Shown here piece after piece: positions 11,310-20,434 of a DNA stretch of 50,861 nucleotides (position 1 is the first letter of the stretch; every line of letters begins with the position of its first letter). The position numbers were made by a program, and so were the translations under genes. This stretch comes from Myxococcales bacterium (GTDB lineage: Bacteria; Myxococcota_A; Polyangia; Polyangiales; Houyiibacteriaceae): positions 1-50,861 of the forward strand of contig JAHBWH010000042.1 in NCBI GenBank assembly GCA_019637115.1. The letters are read 5' to 3'. The notes under the pieces were generated by a model that did no database searches, was not told the origin of the DNA, and saw only the letters and a list, made by a program, of their open reading frames with translations.

Positions 11310-14300
11310 TCAGCGCAGCGGGGTCCAGTAGCGGTAGTCGATGACGATCTGGATGTCCTCGACGGCGTCGAAGAGGATGTCGTCCTCGTAGATGCGGAGG
11401 GTGTACGCGCCCGAGAGCGGCCGGCCGCGCATCTCCGTGCGCATGTAGGGCTCGATGAGCCCTCGGTCGGCGCCCGAGAGCGGGTTCGTGAGGTGCCGCT
11501 CGGCGACGAGCGCGCGGCCGCCGCGCACCCAGCCGGGCGTGAGGGGGAGCACCGCGCTGTCGCCCGACGGGTACGTGTTCCCGTGGTGGTCGAGCACGGT
11601 GGTCGCGGTGTGGCGCAGGTCGATGCCCGCGAAGCCGCTCGCGTAGCAGCTCGTTGGAAGCGGGCTGCGCTCGCAGTCCTGGACCGCGGAGCCGACGACG
11701 TTGAAGCCGATGCGCTCGACGCGGTAGTTGTAGTTGCCGTGCGCGAAGCCTGCCCCGCGGAAGAGCTGGCCAGAGCGTTCTTGCTCGTTCGTGAGCTCGA
11801 ACGAGAGCTCGCGGTAACAACGCTGCGGCGGGCACGTCGAGGTCGTGGGATCGCACGCAGGCTCGCAGCCCGACGTCCACGCGCGGCGGTAACGGAAGAT
11901 GTCGCCGCTCGTGTCCTCGCATGGGACGCCCAAGTTCGCCGTGGTCTCGCGGGTGCCCCAGAAGGCGACGGGCGGGACCTCCTCGGTCTGGACGGCGCCG
12001 CCTGGGCAGCCGAAGCTGGGGTTGCAGAGCTCGGCGGGGACGGAGCGGGTGATGTCTTCCAGCATGACGCCAGCGAGGTCGAACGCCTGCGAGTACAGAG
12101 GCTCTCCCTCGAGCGTGTCGTCGCGGAACGGGCCGACCGTCACCTCGTAGAGGGTCGGCTCGTCCAGGTACGCCGTGTCGAAGGCCATGTAGCGGCGGAC
12201 CCAGCCGTCACCGCCCACCGGCTCGTCCGTCACGACGGGCATCATCGGGACGCGCAGGCCCACGAAGTCGATGATGTTGACCGTGTAGTCCGCGGACGGC
12301 GCGTAGACCGCCCCTTCGGGCCCGTGGATGCGCCGCTCGTACCAGGAGAGCCGGTATTTGCGGTTCGGATCGAGCACGACGTCCTGCGAGAGGCGCGAGA
12401 ACTGGAGCGTGTGGATGTCGTGCCGCAGCGACGACTGCGTGGGGCTGACGGGTGACACCGTGCCCGCGGCGACCTCGGTCGCCAGTGGCAACCCGTCATC
12501 GCGCGCGATTCCGTTGCGCGGGCCGAAGACGACACGGTGGGCGCGGGGACGGGGCGCGTCCGCTTCCCCGAAGGGCCAGGGGACGGGGGGCACCTCGACT
12601 GGCGCCGACCCGACTCCGACGCAATCTCGGACCGCTGGCGGTTCGCCAGGGATGCCGGACGGAAGCTCGGGACAGTCGCGGACCGTCCAAGCGCTGCCGG
12701 GCGTGCCCATGTCGAGGGTGTTGAGCAGCAGGTTCGGGCCCTCGTGATCACAACGGGCGAAGATCGGATCGATCTCGTTCTTCAGCGACACGACCGCGGT
12801 GTCGCGGCCGTCCGTGAAGGGGTGCGCGAGGCGATAGGACTCGACGACGGCGTCGAGGCGGCGGACGTAGTCGCCGACGTAGGCCGGGGCGTAGGACTCT
12901 TCGGCGACGCCAGCGTCGCGGAGGCGACGGTAGTTGATGCCCTCGGCCTCACAGAGCTGGTCCACCCACGTCGCTGGTGCGTCGACGAGCGCGAGAGGCT
13001 CGACCATCGACGAGAGATCGACCGCCAGCCGAAGCTCGATCGCGCGGCGCGCGAGCTCGGCGCGTCGGAGCGCGGTGCTTCGCGCGGCCTCGTAGCGCTC
13101 TTGGAGCGTGTTGAGGCGCCGGCGCATCACGGTGCTCACGCGATACTGCCGCCCAGCGGCGTCCGAGTCGGCGAAGAGCGCCCGCGCGACCGCGCGGCTG
13201 GCCTGCCGACGCGCAGACTCGAGCCCGATGAGGCCGTTGTCGATGCGTTCCTGGGCCTTCTCGATGGCGGTCATGGTGCGGGAGAGAGCGAGCTGAGAGT
13301 CTGAAAAGCTCGCCATGAACGTCGCGATGACTTGCGTCCGCTGCTCGTCGAGTAGCATCGACTCGGCTGCCCTTCGGTTGACCGCAATGAGCACCTGTAT
13401 CCCAGAATTGATGCAGGTGGCTGCGATGGTAATCGTCGCCGCAGCTGCTTTGAGTGGTCCGCCAATCGCGCTGGCGGTCGCGTTTATGCAGCTCGTTACC
13501 TGATTGGATATGGTGCTGTTCAAGTCGAGCTGCAGAATGTCGTCGCGAATTCCGTATGCGCGTAGCTGGCTTTCGACGGTACTGGTGGCCTCATTAAACG
13601 TATCAATGTGGCTGGCAACTTCCCGGCTCAGGAGCGGTAGATCGCGAAGCCCATCTCGGAGGCTGGCGACGGACTGGCCGTAGATCCCGCCAACGCCTGG
13701 GTAGCTGCCGACTCCGCCAGATGAGTCGTCAATGGCGCCGATCACGACCTCCGGTACGTTCGCAACAACCATGTGTTCTGCTCGGCGCCGGAGATCGTTC
13801 GCGAGGCATCCCATGTAGCTCCGAAACTGCGGTAGGTTTGCGAGCGAACGAACCACCGGAGCATCCCCGCAGCCAGCTCCGAATGCCAAGTCCGAAGCGG
13901 GCTCGTCGGCTGCGCAGATGAGCTCAACTGCGTCCCATAGGTTGCCATAGTTGGCCGAGTCCCAGTTCAATGGTCTTCCGAACTCACTTGGGGTACCAAT
14001 GTCAAAGATGCGGCGAGCGTCTCGCATGCGTGTGGAGAGGAGAGTGGATTCTGGATATCGATTCATCACTGCGTTGCGTACGACCGGAACGACGTCACGA
14101 GCTTCTGGGAGCAACTGGATTCCGCCCCACGAGAATGCTGTACTGACAGTTCCGCCAGCGGATCCGATGTCGAAGAAAGCAACAGATTCATATCCGCGCC
14201 AGGGCGCGAGCGTGGTCCCTGTGACCTCAAACATCATCATCGGCATAGTTGCGTTGCGGTCGCGGCCAAGGCTGTGGCGGTTACACGCGCGTTCCCACAC

Positions 14301-17300
14301 GACGTTCAAACCCACGGAGTGAGCCGTTGCGGTGCCGCAGGAAGACGCTCGCTGACCGTCCGTCGGCACCACCATGCCGGAATAGCCGACCCCGGCAAGT
14401 GAGCGGGCTACAGTAGCGGCGAGCAGCATGCGCTCGGAAAAGTCTGTGCGTTGTGAACGGTTTGAGCAGTTGATTGATGGTGCACATAGGATCGAACGTG
14501 GCGTGCTCTCGCATTCTTCAAGCGTAAGCGGTCGACCGATATTCGAGCAGGGCCATCGCGACGAAATGGTGCCGGTAAGGGCGTCTCCAGTAGTGAAGTT
14601 TTGTCCTCCGACGGAGAACTCAATGTGACCGTCCAGTTTTGCGAATGCGGTGATCTGTGCGCTTGCGTCCCGAAGCGCTTGTGGGTGGAAGGTGCGGTTT
14701 GTGTTGAGGATGAGAGCATCCCTAATGCTGTGGCGCACACGCAATCGACGTAAAGCAGCGCACACGAGTGGTCTATTCGCGCGAGTGCTCGGAAGTTCAG
14801 CGGCTTCGGAGCGTGATCGGAATGCCTCGATGTTGCGATCAACCAGGCGGAGCTCCTGGTTGCTGGGGAGGCCGATGCGGGCTGCGAGACCCTCACACGT
14901 CTCTTGGCTGTAGATCGACGGCTTGAACGGGCATGGGTGGTTCACCGACGAGTTGCAGACGTCGTTTGGGTTCGTGCGGCTCACCCAGAGGCAGAGCGGA
15001 TCCGTGCCGAAGGAGACGAAGTCGACGAGCTCGCCCTCGTCGACGCAGCTCCGGAGGCGGGAGAGCTCGGCGTCGTCGTGCCTGCGGTCAGAGTCGAGCA
15101 GACCGTTGATGGGGTCCATCACGCAGCGGCCGGCGTGGCAGACCAGGCCGTCGCCGCAATCGGCGGCGGTACCGCATGGGGGCGCGTCGATCGCGCCCGA
15201 ATCGACGCGGAGCGCGTCGAGGTCGATCGCGGTGCCGCAGGTCGCCTCGAGCGTCTCGAGGGCTTGCTCGGCGCGGATGTCGATGTCGAGGCCGGCGCGG
15301 ACGAGCTCGTCGCCGAGGCGGTCGGCCTCATCCGCGGCGATCAGCGCCTGGCGGAGGTAGGTCCTCCAGCTCGACTCGACCAGGTCGCCGTCGTCGCTCA
15401 GCTCGTTCTCGAGCGGGAGATCCATACCGCGGGGCAGGCCCGTGCAGGTCCGGCTCGGGTCGACGGGCGATCGCGTGCTGGGCTCGAGGGCGTCCTTCGC
15501 GAGCGCGTCGAGCCACGGGTTGACGGGTCGTTGGCGGCTCCAGTCGCCCGGTGCCGAGGGGAAGTGGATGCCCCCGATGAGGTTGATCCCGCCGGCACGC
15601 GCGAGGGCGTCGGCGTGGCGGCCGAGGAAGAAGACCTCCTCGCGCGGGGGGTCGCCAGCGGCGGAGGCCTCGCTGGGGAGGAAGGGCGCGACGTTCCATT
15701 GCGCGAAGTTCGAGAAGCCGGTCTCGAAGCCGACCGTGCCCGAGTGGCTGCGGGGCACGAGGTAGTCGTCGAGGTTGCACGGGAGGCCGTCGATCAGGCC
15801 GCGCTCGGCGCATTGGGCGCCGTCGAGGCCGCGAAGGAGCACGAGGTCGTCGTCCTCCATGGCGAGCGCGCGGACGTGGGCCATGCGGGGATAGCCCGGC
15901 GCGAACGGCGCGCGGGACTCGGCGACGAGGCGGGCCGGCCGCTCGTCTCTCACCGTGTTGAGGATGCGCGCGGCGGTCATGTAGGCGTCTCGGTGGGTCG
16001 CGGTCTCTGCGCTGTCGACCTTGGCGACGAGGAGGGTGGCGACGCTGTGGGCATAGTCGAGCGACGCCGCGAGGCCGGTCCGTGCGTAGATGGGCCCCGA
16101 AGGTCGGAACGCGATCTCCTCGAGCTCGGGGCTCGGGGGAAGGCCGCCCTCGGGTGAGGCCGACGCGAGCGTCGACCAATACGCGGCCGGCAGTGAGACC
16201 GGTCGCGCCGCCGTCGCGGCGTAGCGGGTGAACTGGGAGAGGTGTGTGCCGGCGTCGGTCGCGCGCTCGCGGCGCGGGAGGGTGGTCGTGGGGTTGCGAG
16301 CGAAGGCGCGGATCTCGCCACGCAGGTAGTCGCGCGCGTGGAGGAAGTGCTCCCGCGTCAGGCCGAGGTTGCGGTAGAGGTCTTGCGCGTCATTGCCGAG
16401 CTCCTGGCCGTGAAGGTCTTCGAGCCGCTCGAGCACGGAGCCGCGCTGGCGCGTGGAGGGGAGGCTGGGGTTGTCGCTCGGGAAGCCCGTGCCGGTTGGG
16501 TCCATCAGCGTTCCGCCCACCAGCTCGTCGATGGGCAAGGTCGGATCGAGGAGGTCGGCCGGGTTCACGGCCGCCTCGCGGAGCGTCTGCAAGGCGAGCT
16601 CGTCTCGATCGTCCCGAAGGCGCGTGTCGGCGAGCGGCTTGCCGCCGAGGATCGGGAGCGCGAAGCCGTCGTCTGCAGGGTGGAAGCCGTAGGGCGCTTG
16701 GGTCACGAGCTGCGCGGCCGCGCCGCGAGAGAGCACGGGGGCGAGCTGCGAGAAGGTGTTGGCGGCGCGGTCGCTCCGGCGCAACGAGCGTTGGCCGTCG
16801 GCGACGGCGAGCTGGTTACGATAGGAGCGCTCGGCGGCCTCGCGCATGAGCTCGAAGGCCTCGACGAAGGTGTCGACGAGGACGGTGCCGACGCGCTCGC
16901 CCGTGGGTGAAACGTCTTCGAACTCAACCTGCGAAGACGACGCGGTTTGGCACGTCTGCGGGTGAACCAGTGAGCTGGTGAGAGCCGTGCCCGTCTGCAG
17001 CACGGCTTCGCGCGCCGCGAAGAGCGCGCGCTCGTGAACCGCAGCGCGTTCAGCGACGTCGAGCACGGGGTATGTGAACCCCGCGAGCTCGTACTCCGGC
17101 TGCCGATGCTCGGCGAGCTCCATCAGGCGATGGGCGATGCAGATCCGAAACGTCGCTCCACATGCCGCGACGCTGCATTCGGAGGGCTCGAACGGGGCGT
17201 TGGCGAATTTGTACGAATCCGACGGGGAGAGGTTACATCCGGAGAGGTGGGCGAGCTGGCTCGCGCACGCTTGTCCCGCGTGAACGGCGACCTCTTCAGG

Positions 17301-17471
17301 GGTCAGCTCGTGGGTGCCTCCGTTCGGATCTCGAACCGTGACGTTCTGCCGACGCCGGTGCTCGTCCCACCCCTCCGGGACGTCAGCGAGATCCAGGCTA
17401 GGGCCTGTGTCCGAGCAGGCGAGCGCGATCAGCACGAGCGCACAAGCGAGCGGTCGATGTTGCGTTCCCAT
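11310..17471 (-). CDS. Giant secreted protein of unknown fold, possible TcA-like partner of the RHS toxin
   Basis: A 2053-residue protein starting at ATG 17471, which overlaps the upstream stop by one base (TGATG). The N-terminus is a signal sequence ending in IALAC, a weak lipobox. Residues about 20-850 are mostly helical-looking with scattered Cys, including a CGTAADCGDGLVCHAGRC motif near 790. Residues about 857-1390 are encoded by markedly AT-richer DNA (13501-13560: 30 G/C of 60) and hold a hydrophobic Ala/Ile-rich segment at about 1320-1365, followed by an Arg/Glu/Ala-rich helical stretch. The C-terminal 490 or so residues look beta-rich and end in a YTLRIYEDDI...IDYRYWT motif that I associate loosely with carbohydrate-binding or Tc-toxin-like tails. 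No family is securely recognised. A TcA-like, pore-forming or scaffold role is inference from the RHS neighbour. Confidence 0.8.
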   Translation of the reverse strand: MGTQHRPLACALVLIALACSDTGPSLDLADVPEGWDEHRRRQNVTVRDPNGGTHELTPEEVAVHAGQACASQLAHLSGCNLSPSDSYKFANAPFEPSECSVAACGATFRICIAHRLMELAEHRQPEYELAGFTYPVLDVAERAAVHERALFAAREAVLQTGTALTSSLVHPQTCQTASSSQVEFEDVSPTGERVGTVLVDTFVEAFELMREAAERSYRNQLAVADGQRSLRRSDRAANTFSQLAPVLSRGAAAQLVTQAPYGFHPADDGFALPILGGKPLADTRLRDDRDELALQTLREAAVNPADLLDPTLPIDELVGGTLMDPTGTGFPSDNPSLPSTRQRGSVLERLEDLHGQELGNDAQDLYRNLGLTREHFLHARDYLRGEIRAFARNPTTTLPRRERATDAGTHLSQFTRYAATAARPVSLPAAYWSTLASASPEGGLPPSPELEEIAFRPSGPIYARTGLAASLDYAHSVATLLVAKVDSAETATHRDAYMTAARILNTVRDERPARLVAESRAPFAPGYPRMAHVRALAMEDDDLVLLRGLDGAQCAERGLIDGLPCNLDDYLVPRSHSGTVGFETGFSNFAQWNVAPFLPSEASAAGDPPREEVFFLGRHADALARAGGINLIGGIHFPSAPGDWSRQRPVNPWLDALAKDALEPSTRSPVDPSRTCTGLPRGMDLPLENELSDDGDLVESSWRTYLRQALIAADEADRLGDELVRAGLDIDIRAEQALETLEATCGTAIDLDALRVDSGAIDAPPCGTAADCGDGLVCHAGRCVMDPINGLLDSDRRHDDAELSRLRSCVDEGELVDFVSFGTDPLCLWVSRTNPNDVCNSSVNHPCPFKPSIYSQETCEGLAARIGLPSNQELRLVDRNIEAFRSRSEAAELPSTRANRPLVCAALRRLRVRHSIRDALILNTNRTFHPQALRDASAQITAFAKLDGHIEFSVGGQNFTTGDALTGTISSRWPCSNIGRPLTLEECESTPRSILCAPSINCSNRSQRTDFSERMLLAATVARSLAGVGYSGMVVPTDGQRASSCGTATAHSVGLNVVWERACNRHSLGRDRNATMPMMMFEVTGTTLAPWRGYESVAFFDIGSAGGTVSTAFSWGGIQLLPEARDVVPVVRNAVMNRYPESTLLSTRMRDARRIFDIGTPSEFGRPLNWDSANYGNLWDAVELICAADEPASDLAFGAGCGDAPVVRSLANLPQFRSYMGCLANDLRRRAEHMVVANVPEVVIGAIDDSSGGVGSYPGVGGIYGQSVASLRDGLRDLPLLSREVASHIDTFNEATSTVESQLRAYGIRDDILQLDLNSTISNQVTSCINATASAIGGPLKAAAATITIAATCINSGIQVLIAVNRRAAESMLLDEQRTQVIATFMASFSDSQLALSRTMTAIEKAQERIDNGLIGLESARRQASRAVARALFADSDAAGRQYRVSTVMRRRLNTLQERYEAARSTALRRAELARRAIELRLAVDLSSMVEPLALVDAPATWVDQLCEAEGINYRRLRDAGVAEESYAPAYVGDYVRRLDAVVESYRLAHPFTDGRDTAVVSLKNEIDPIFARCDHEGPNLLLNTLDMGTPGSAWTVRDCPELPSGIPGEPPAVRDCVGVGSAPVEVPPVPWPFGEADAPRPRAHRVVFGPRNGIARDDGLPLATEVAAGTVSPVSPTQSSLRHDIHTLQFSRLSQDVVLDPNRKYRLSWYERRIHGPEGAVYAPSADYTVNIIDFVGLRVPMMPVVTDEPVGGDGWVRRYMAFDTAYLDEPTLYEVTVGPFRDDTLEGEPLYSQAFDLAGVMLEDITRSVPAELCNPSFGCPGGAVQTEEVPPVAFWGTRETTANLGVPCEDTSGDIFRYRRAWTSGCEPACDPTTSTCPPQRCYRELSFELTNEQERSGQLFRGAGFAHGNYNYRVERIGFNVVGSAVQDCERSPLPTSCYASGFAGIDLRHTATTVLDHHGNTYPSGDSAVLPLTPGWVRGGRALVAERHLTNPLSGADRGLIEPYMRTEMRGRPLSGAYTLRIYEDDILFDAVEDIQIVIDYRYWTPLR

Positions 17472-18727
17472 CAGCGAATCTCCCTCACGCAGTAGATGGC
17501 TGCACCGAAAGAACCCGCGCTGATGGCCGGCGCAGACCCGATGCGAGAGTTGTGTTGAACGCGCGCCGTCACACCTCGCGACGTGACGTCGTCGTTGAAC
17601 GGGACGGCTGGGCCGACGGGATCGACGAGGCTCTCGGCGGTGGACTCGTAGTTCGGGTGGTACGTGTCCCGCATGACCGCGCGCGTGAGCATCTGGTGCT
17701 CCACGCCGTAGTAGCCACGGGTCTCGGGGACGCTCCCTACGGCGACGGGGATCGGCAACGAGCCGGGGGCGACGCCGGGGCATCCCTCGGCCGGGAGGAT
17801 GTCGCAGGGGTACTCGCTCTCCGCGATCGCCCAGAGGCGGCGGCTCGGGACCGGCCCACGTTGGGCCTTCTCCCACTGTGCCGACGTCATCAAGAGGCGC
17901 CCGCCGTCCCACGCGCAGAACTCGATGGCGGCTTGGCGAATGACCAGCGCCGGGAAGTCCTCGGGTTGTTCCGCGAGGACTCCCTCGACGTACGGGATCA
18001 TCGTCACCGTGCACGCCCCAGCCGCGCGGCACTCGAGGAAACGGCGCTTCGTCGCGGGGTGGCGCGCGGCGACGAAGGTGGAGAGGTAGACCTCCGTGAA
18101 GGGGCGCGCGTGGGCGGGATCCCCGCGATAGAACGGGCCCGCGGGGACGCAGACCTCGCTGAGCTCGGGCGGGGAGTCGCGGAGCGGGCCGCAGGGTGAC
18201 TCGCACTCGGTCTGCCAGCGGCACGCGTCGTCGCAGGTGCGGCGCGTGATCCGGCCAGGGCCGCACGAGCCGTCGTCGTCGGTGTCTCCGGGGTCGCACT
18301 CGCCAGGTGCGCCCGCGAGATCCCAGTCGCCCCAATCGCACGAGTCGAGGCAGAGGCGGCGGCGGGTCTGGCAGAGGTCCGCGGGGGACTCTTCGAGGCT
18401 GCCAGGGATGCAGGCGCGCTGGTTGAGGCACTCGGAGGTTCGTTCCCAGGTCCCGTCGACGCAGCGCTCCTGCGCGTTGCCACACGCGCCGCAGGAGGCG
18501 ACGCGGGTGGCGCCTTCGTCGTCGCAGCGTGCGGGCGGGGGCCCGGCGTCTAGCAGAAGGTCCGCGTCGGCGGGGCCGCCGTCGGCCGGGTCGATGTCGC
18601 TGGCGTCCGGAGCGTCGGCGTCCGGAGCGTCGGCGTCCGGAGTGTCGGCGTCTTCGGGGGCGGGCTCGCTCGAAGAGGGACAAGCGGCGAGCGAGAGCGC
18701 GAAGAGCAAGGGGCAGAGTCGTTTCAT
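17471..18727 (-). CDS. Lipoprotein with FGE-sulfatase (SUMF1-like) domain, second gene of the RHS operon
   Basis: A 418-residue protein from ATG 18727, which overlaps the upstream protease stop in a four-base ATGA. The signal sequence ends in LAAC (C16). An Asp/Ala-rich linker carries a three-fold DAPDA-type repeat, then a Cys-rich part. From about residue 190 the pattern VPAGPFYRG...AAIEFCAWDGGRLLMTSAQWEKAQRG...GAAIYCVREIR follows the formylglycine-generating-enzyme/SUMF1 fold. In this family true enzymes convert a sulfatase Cys to formylglycine, but many members are binding or structural proteins. I cannot identify the catalytic Cys pair, so a non-enzymatic role is likely. Long upstream extensions of the frame are shadows of the protease gene. 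Confidence 0.82.
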   Translation of the reverse strand: MKRLCPLLFALSLAACPSSSEPAPEDADTPDADAPDADAPDASDIDPADGGPADADLLLDAGPPPARCDDEGATRVASCGACGNAQERCVDGTWERTSECLNQRACIPGSLEESPADLCQTRRRLCLDSCDWGDWDLAGAPGECDPGDTDDDGSCGPGRITRRTCDDACRWQTECESPCGPLRDSPPELSEVCVPAGPFYRGDPAHARPFTEVYLSTFVAARHPATKRRFLECRAAGACTVTMIPYVEGVLAEQPEDFPALVIRQAAIEFCAWDGGRLLMTSAQWEKAQRGPVPSRRLWAIAESEYPCDILPAEGCPGVAPGSLPIPVAVGSVPETRGYYGVEHQMLTRAVMRDTYHPNYESTAESLVDPVGPAVPFNDDVTSRGVTARVQHNSRIGSAPAISAGSFGAAIYCVREIR

Positions 18728-19932
18728 CGGTTGCCTCGTCGAGGTCGTCGGAGCGCGAGCGCGAGGCTCGCGAGGAAGAGGGCTCCAGTGGGGGTGGCCG
18801 GGCCGCCTGCGGCGCATCCAGGTGCGGGCGCGGGTGCGCAGACGTCGTGCTCGTCGACCGAGATGCATCGGTCGGCCGGGGGGCATGCGCCGCCGCAGGG
18901 ACGAGAGCAGAAACCGTGTGGGCGGCCCTCGAGGCCGGTGACGCAGACGCCAGACGCGCAGTCACGGCCCCGCGCGCAGGGCTCGCCGTAGCCGCGATCG
19001 TCGAAGCGGCACGTGTTGGCGCGGCAGGTCGACCACGGGGGGCAGTCGCGCGTGGTCTCGCAGCTCGACGTGCACCAGCCCGCGTCGTTGCAGAGGCCCT
19101 CGCAGTCGTCAGGCGAGGCGCAAGGGTCCGCGTGGGTGCCGCGCGGGCGGCAGCGGTCTCGATCGCACCACGCGGTGTCGGTGCAGTCCGCGTCGGTCGT
19201 GCACTCGAACTCGCGCGTGGGCGTGCAGCTCCCCGAGCAGCTCGCCGGGTAGAGGGCGCAGAGGCCCTCGACCTCGTCGAGCGAGAGGGCACGCTGCCGG
19301 ACCGAGTAGAGCGGGTGCAGGGCGGCGTGGGCATGGCTCGGCCCGCAGCGGTCGGCGCCGTCGCGGCCGTCGAGCTCACACGGGTGCAGGAGCCCGAGCA
19401 CGTGCCCGAGCTCGTGCGTGACGACGGCGCGGAGGTCGCGCGCGCCGCTCGCGCGGCCATCTAGGGTCCAGGCGAAGTCGGTGGCGTTGAGGAGCAGGTC
19501 CGCCTCGACGATGCGCGCCTCCGCGCTGCGGGTCGCGTAGCGGATGTCGGTCGTCGCGGCGGCGTCGGGGTCGAAGCCGAGCGCGCTCCAGCCGCGGGTG
19601 ACGAACGCGATCGTGTTGACGTCGTCGCCGGGGACGGGGGCGTCGTCGGTGAGGCCGGCGAAGACGAGCCGCACGTTTGTGCAGTCGACCGCGTTCCAGG
19701 TGCTCGCGGCGGCCGCGATGGTCTCGAGCACGGCGTTGCGCTCGAGCCCCGCGGGGAGCGCGACGTGCACGCGGTAGGGGATCTCTCGCATGGGCCACGC
19801 GACCGTGGCGGCGTCGTCGAACTCGGGGAGGTCGGCGGCGGTGCGGTAGGCGTGCGCGGTGCCAGACGCGGTGCCGGACGCGAGCAGCGCGATCGCGGCG
19901 AGGGCTCGAGCCGTGGATCGCGACGGGCTCAT
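18724..19932 (-). CDS. Matrixin-like zinc metalloprotease with MYXO-CTERM tail, first gene of the RHS operon
   Basis: A 402-residue protein from ATG 19932, with GGGA upstream and a signal peptide of about 28 residues ending in AHA. The motif HELGHVLGLLH (H173, H177, H183, with E174) is the zinc site of metzincins such as matrixins. I see no clear Met-turn. From about residue 215 there are several Cys-rich EGF-like or Dickkopf-like repeats. The last 32 residues have a lone Cys (C373), a hydrophobic helix and an Arg-rich end, a MYXO-CTERM signal that in myxobacteria directs processing by a myxosortase and surface attachment. Its stop overlaps the next start (ATGA), so it leads the operon. It may process the RHS toxin or the giant protein (inference). 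Confidence 0.88.
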   Translation of the reverse strand: MSPSRSTARALAAIALLASGTASGTAHAYRTAADLPEFDDAATVAWPMREIPYRVHVALPAGLERNAVLETIAAAASTWNAVDCTNVRLVFAGLTDDAPVPGDDVNTIAFVTRGWSALGFDPDAAATTDIRYATRSAEARIVEADLLLNATDFAWTLDGRASGARDLRAVVTHELGHVLGLLHPCELDGRDGADRCGPSHAHAALHPLYSVRQRALSLDEVEGLCALYPASCSGSCTPTREFECTTDADCTDTAWCDRDRCRPRGTHADPCASPDDCEGLCNDAGWCTSSCETTRDCPPWSTCRANTCRFDDRGYGEPCARGRDCASGVCVTGLEGRPHGFCSRPCGGACPPADRCISVDEHDVCAPAPAPGCAAGGPATPTGALFLASLALALRRPRRGNR

Positions 19933-19938
19933 CGGTCC

Positions 19939-20017
19939 CAAAGCCCATTCGAGGAGGTCGGCGAGCGAGATCCGCGCCCTTGGCCGCGGATACCTGGAAC
20001 GAACCTCGGGTTCTTGG
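19939..20017. repeat. Dispersed intergenic repeat, copy 1 (partner at 38031-38108)
   Basis: About 79 bp nearly identical to 38031-38108, sharing the stretches TTCGAGGAGGTCGGCGAGCG, AGATCCGCG, GCCGCGGATACC and GGAACGAAC. It ends directly before the ribosome-binding site of the protease gene, so it forms the leader of the RHS operon. Only the right half of the 155-bp element seen at 37955-38109 is present here. Confidence 0.85.
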
Positions 20018-20280
20018 CACCAGTCGCGATTGTTCGCGCGCAAGCGCGTGCGTAGCGCTGATTGATCCGGTCAGGCTGCGAAGTTCCGCCGACGTCGGCG
20101 CGACGGCTTCTCGGGGGCCAGGTGGCGCAAGCCGATGTCAGGGTTTTCCGAGGCATCGGGGCGAAGGCTGCTCGTGGTGAGCCATCGCGGCAATATCGGA
20201 ATTGTTCTGGTAGTTCCGAGAATCACTTGGGATCTCGGTGTCTTGGTCCCTGCTGCGGTCCGCGTCGCGAGGCTTCGTGT

Positions 20281-20296
20281 CGTGCGATATCGCACG
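20281..20296. promoter_or_regulatory. 16-bp perfect palindrome between the divergent regulator and RHS operon
   Basis: CGTGCGATATCGCACG reads the same on both strands. It lies about 140 bp upstream of the LuxR-type gene start and about 350 bp upstream of the operon's first start, in a 502-bp region (19933-20434) with no gene. It is a candidate dimeric operator. No -35/-10 pair was convincing in this region. Confidence 0.4.
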
Positions 20297-20434
20297 CGTT
20301 TAGGGGTTGCGGGGCGAAGGGACGCAACTGTCGCCAGCGGGTGACGAGAACCGCTCGGTTCGTGACTTCATTCCCATTCCCACATGCGTGGTGCCCCATC
20401 TCTGCTACGGGGGCTGCGCGGCAAGGGGGCCGCC

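Noticed and set aside
17472..19460. A 2716-residue continuous minus-strand frame extending the giant protein upstream
   Set aside because: The added part is antisense-free but out-of-frame shadow of the FGE-like and protease genes; a signal sequence and a TGATG overlap mark the real start at 17471.
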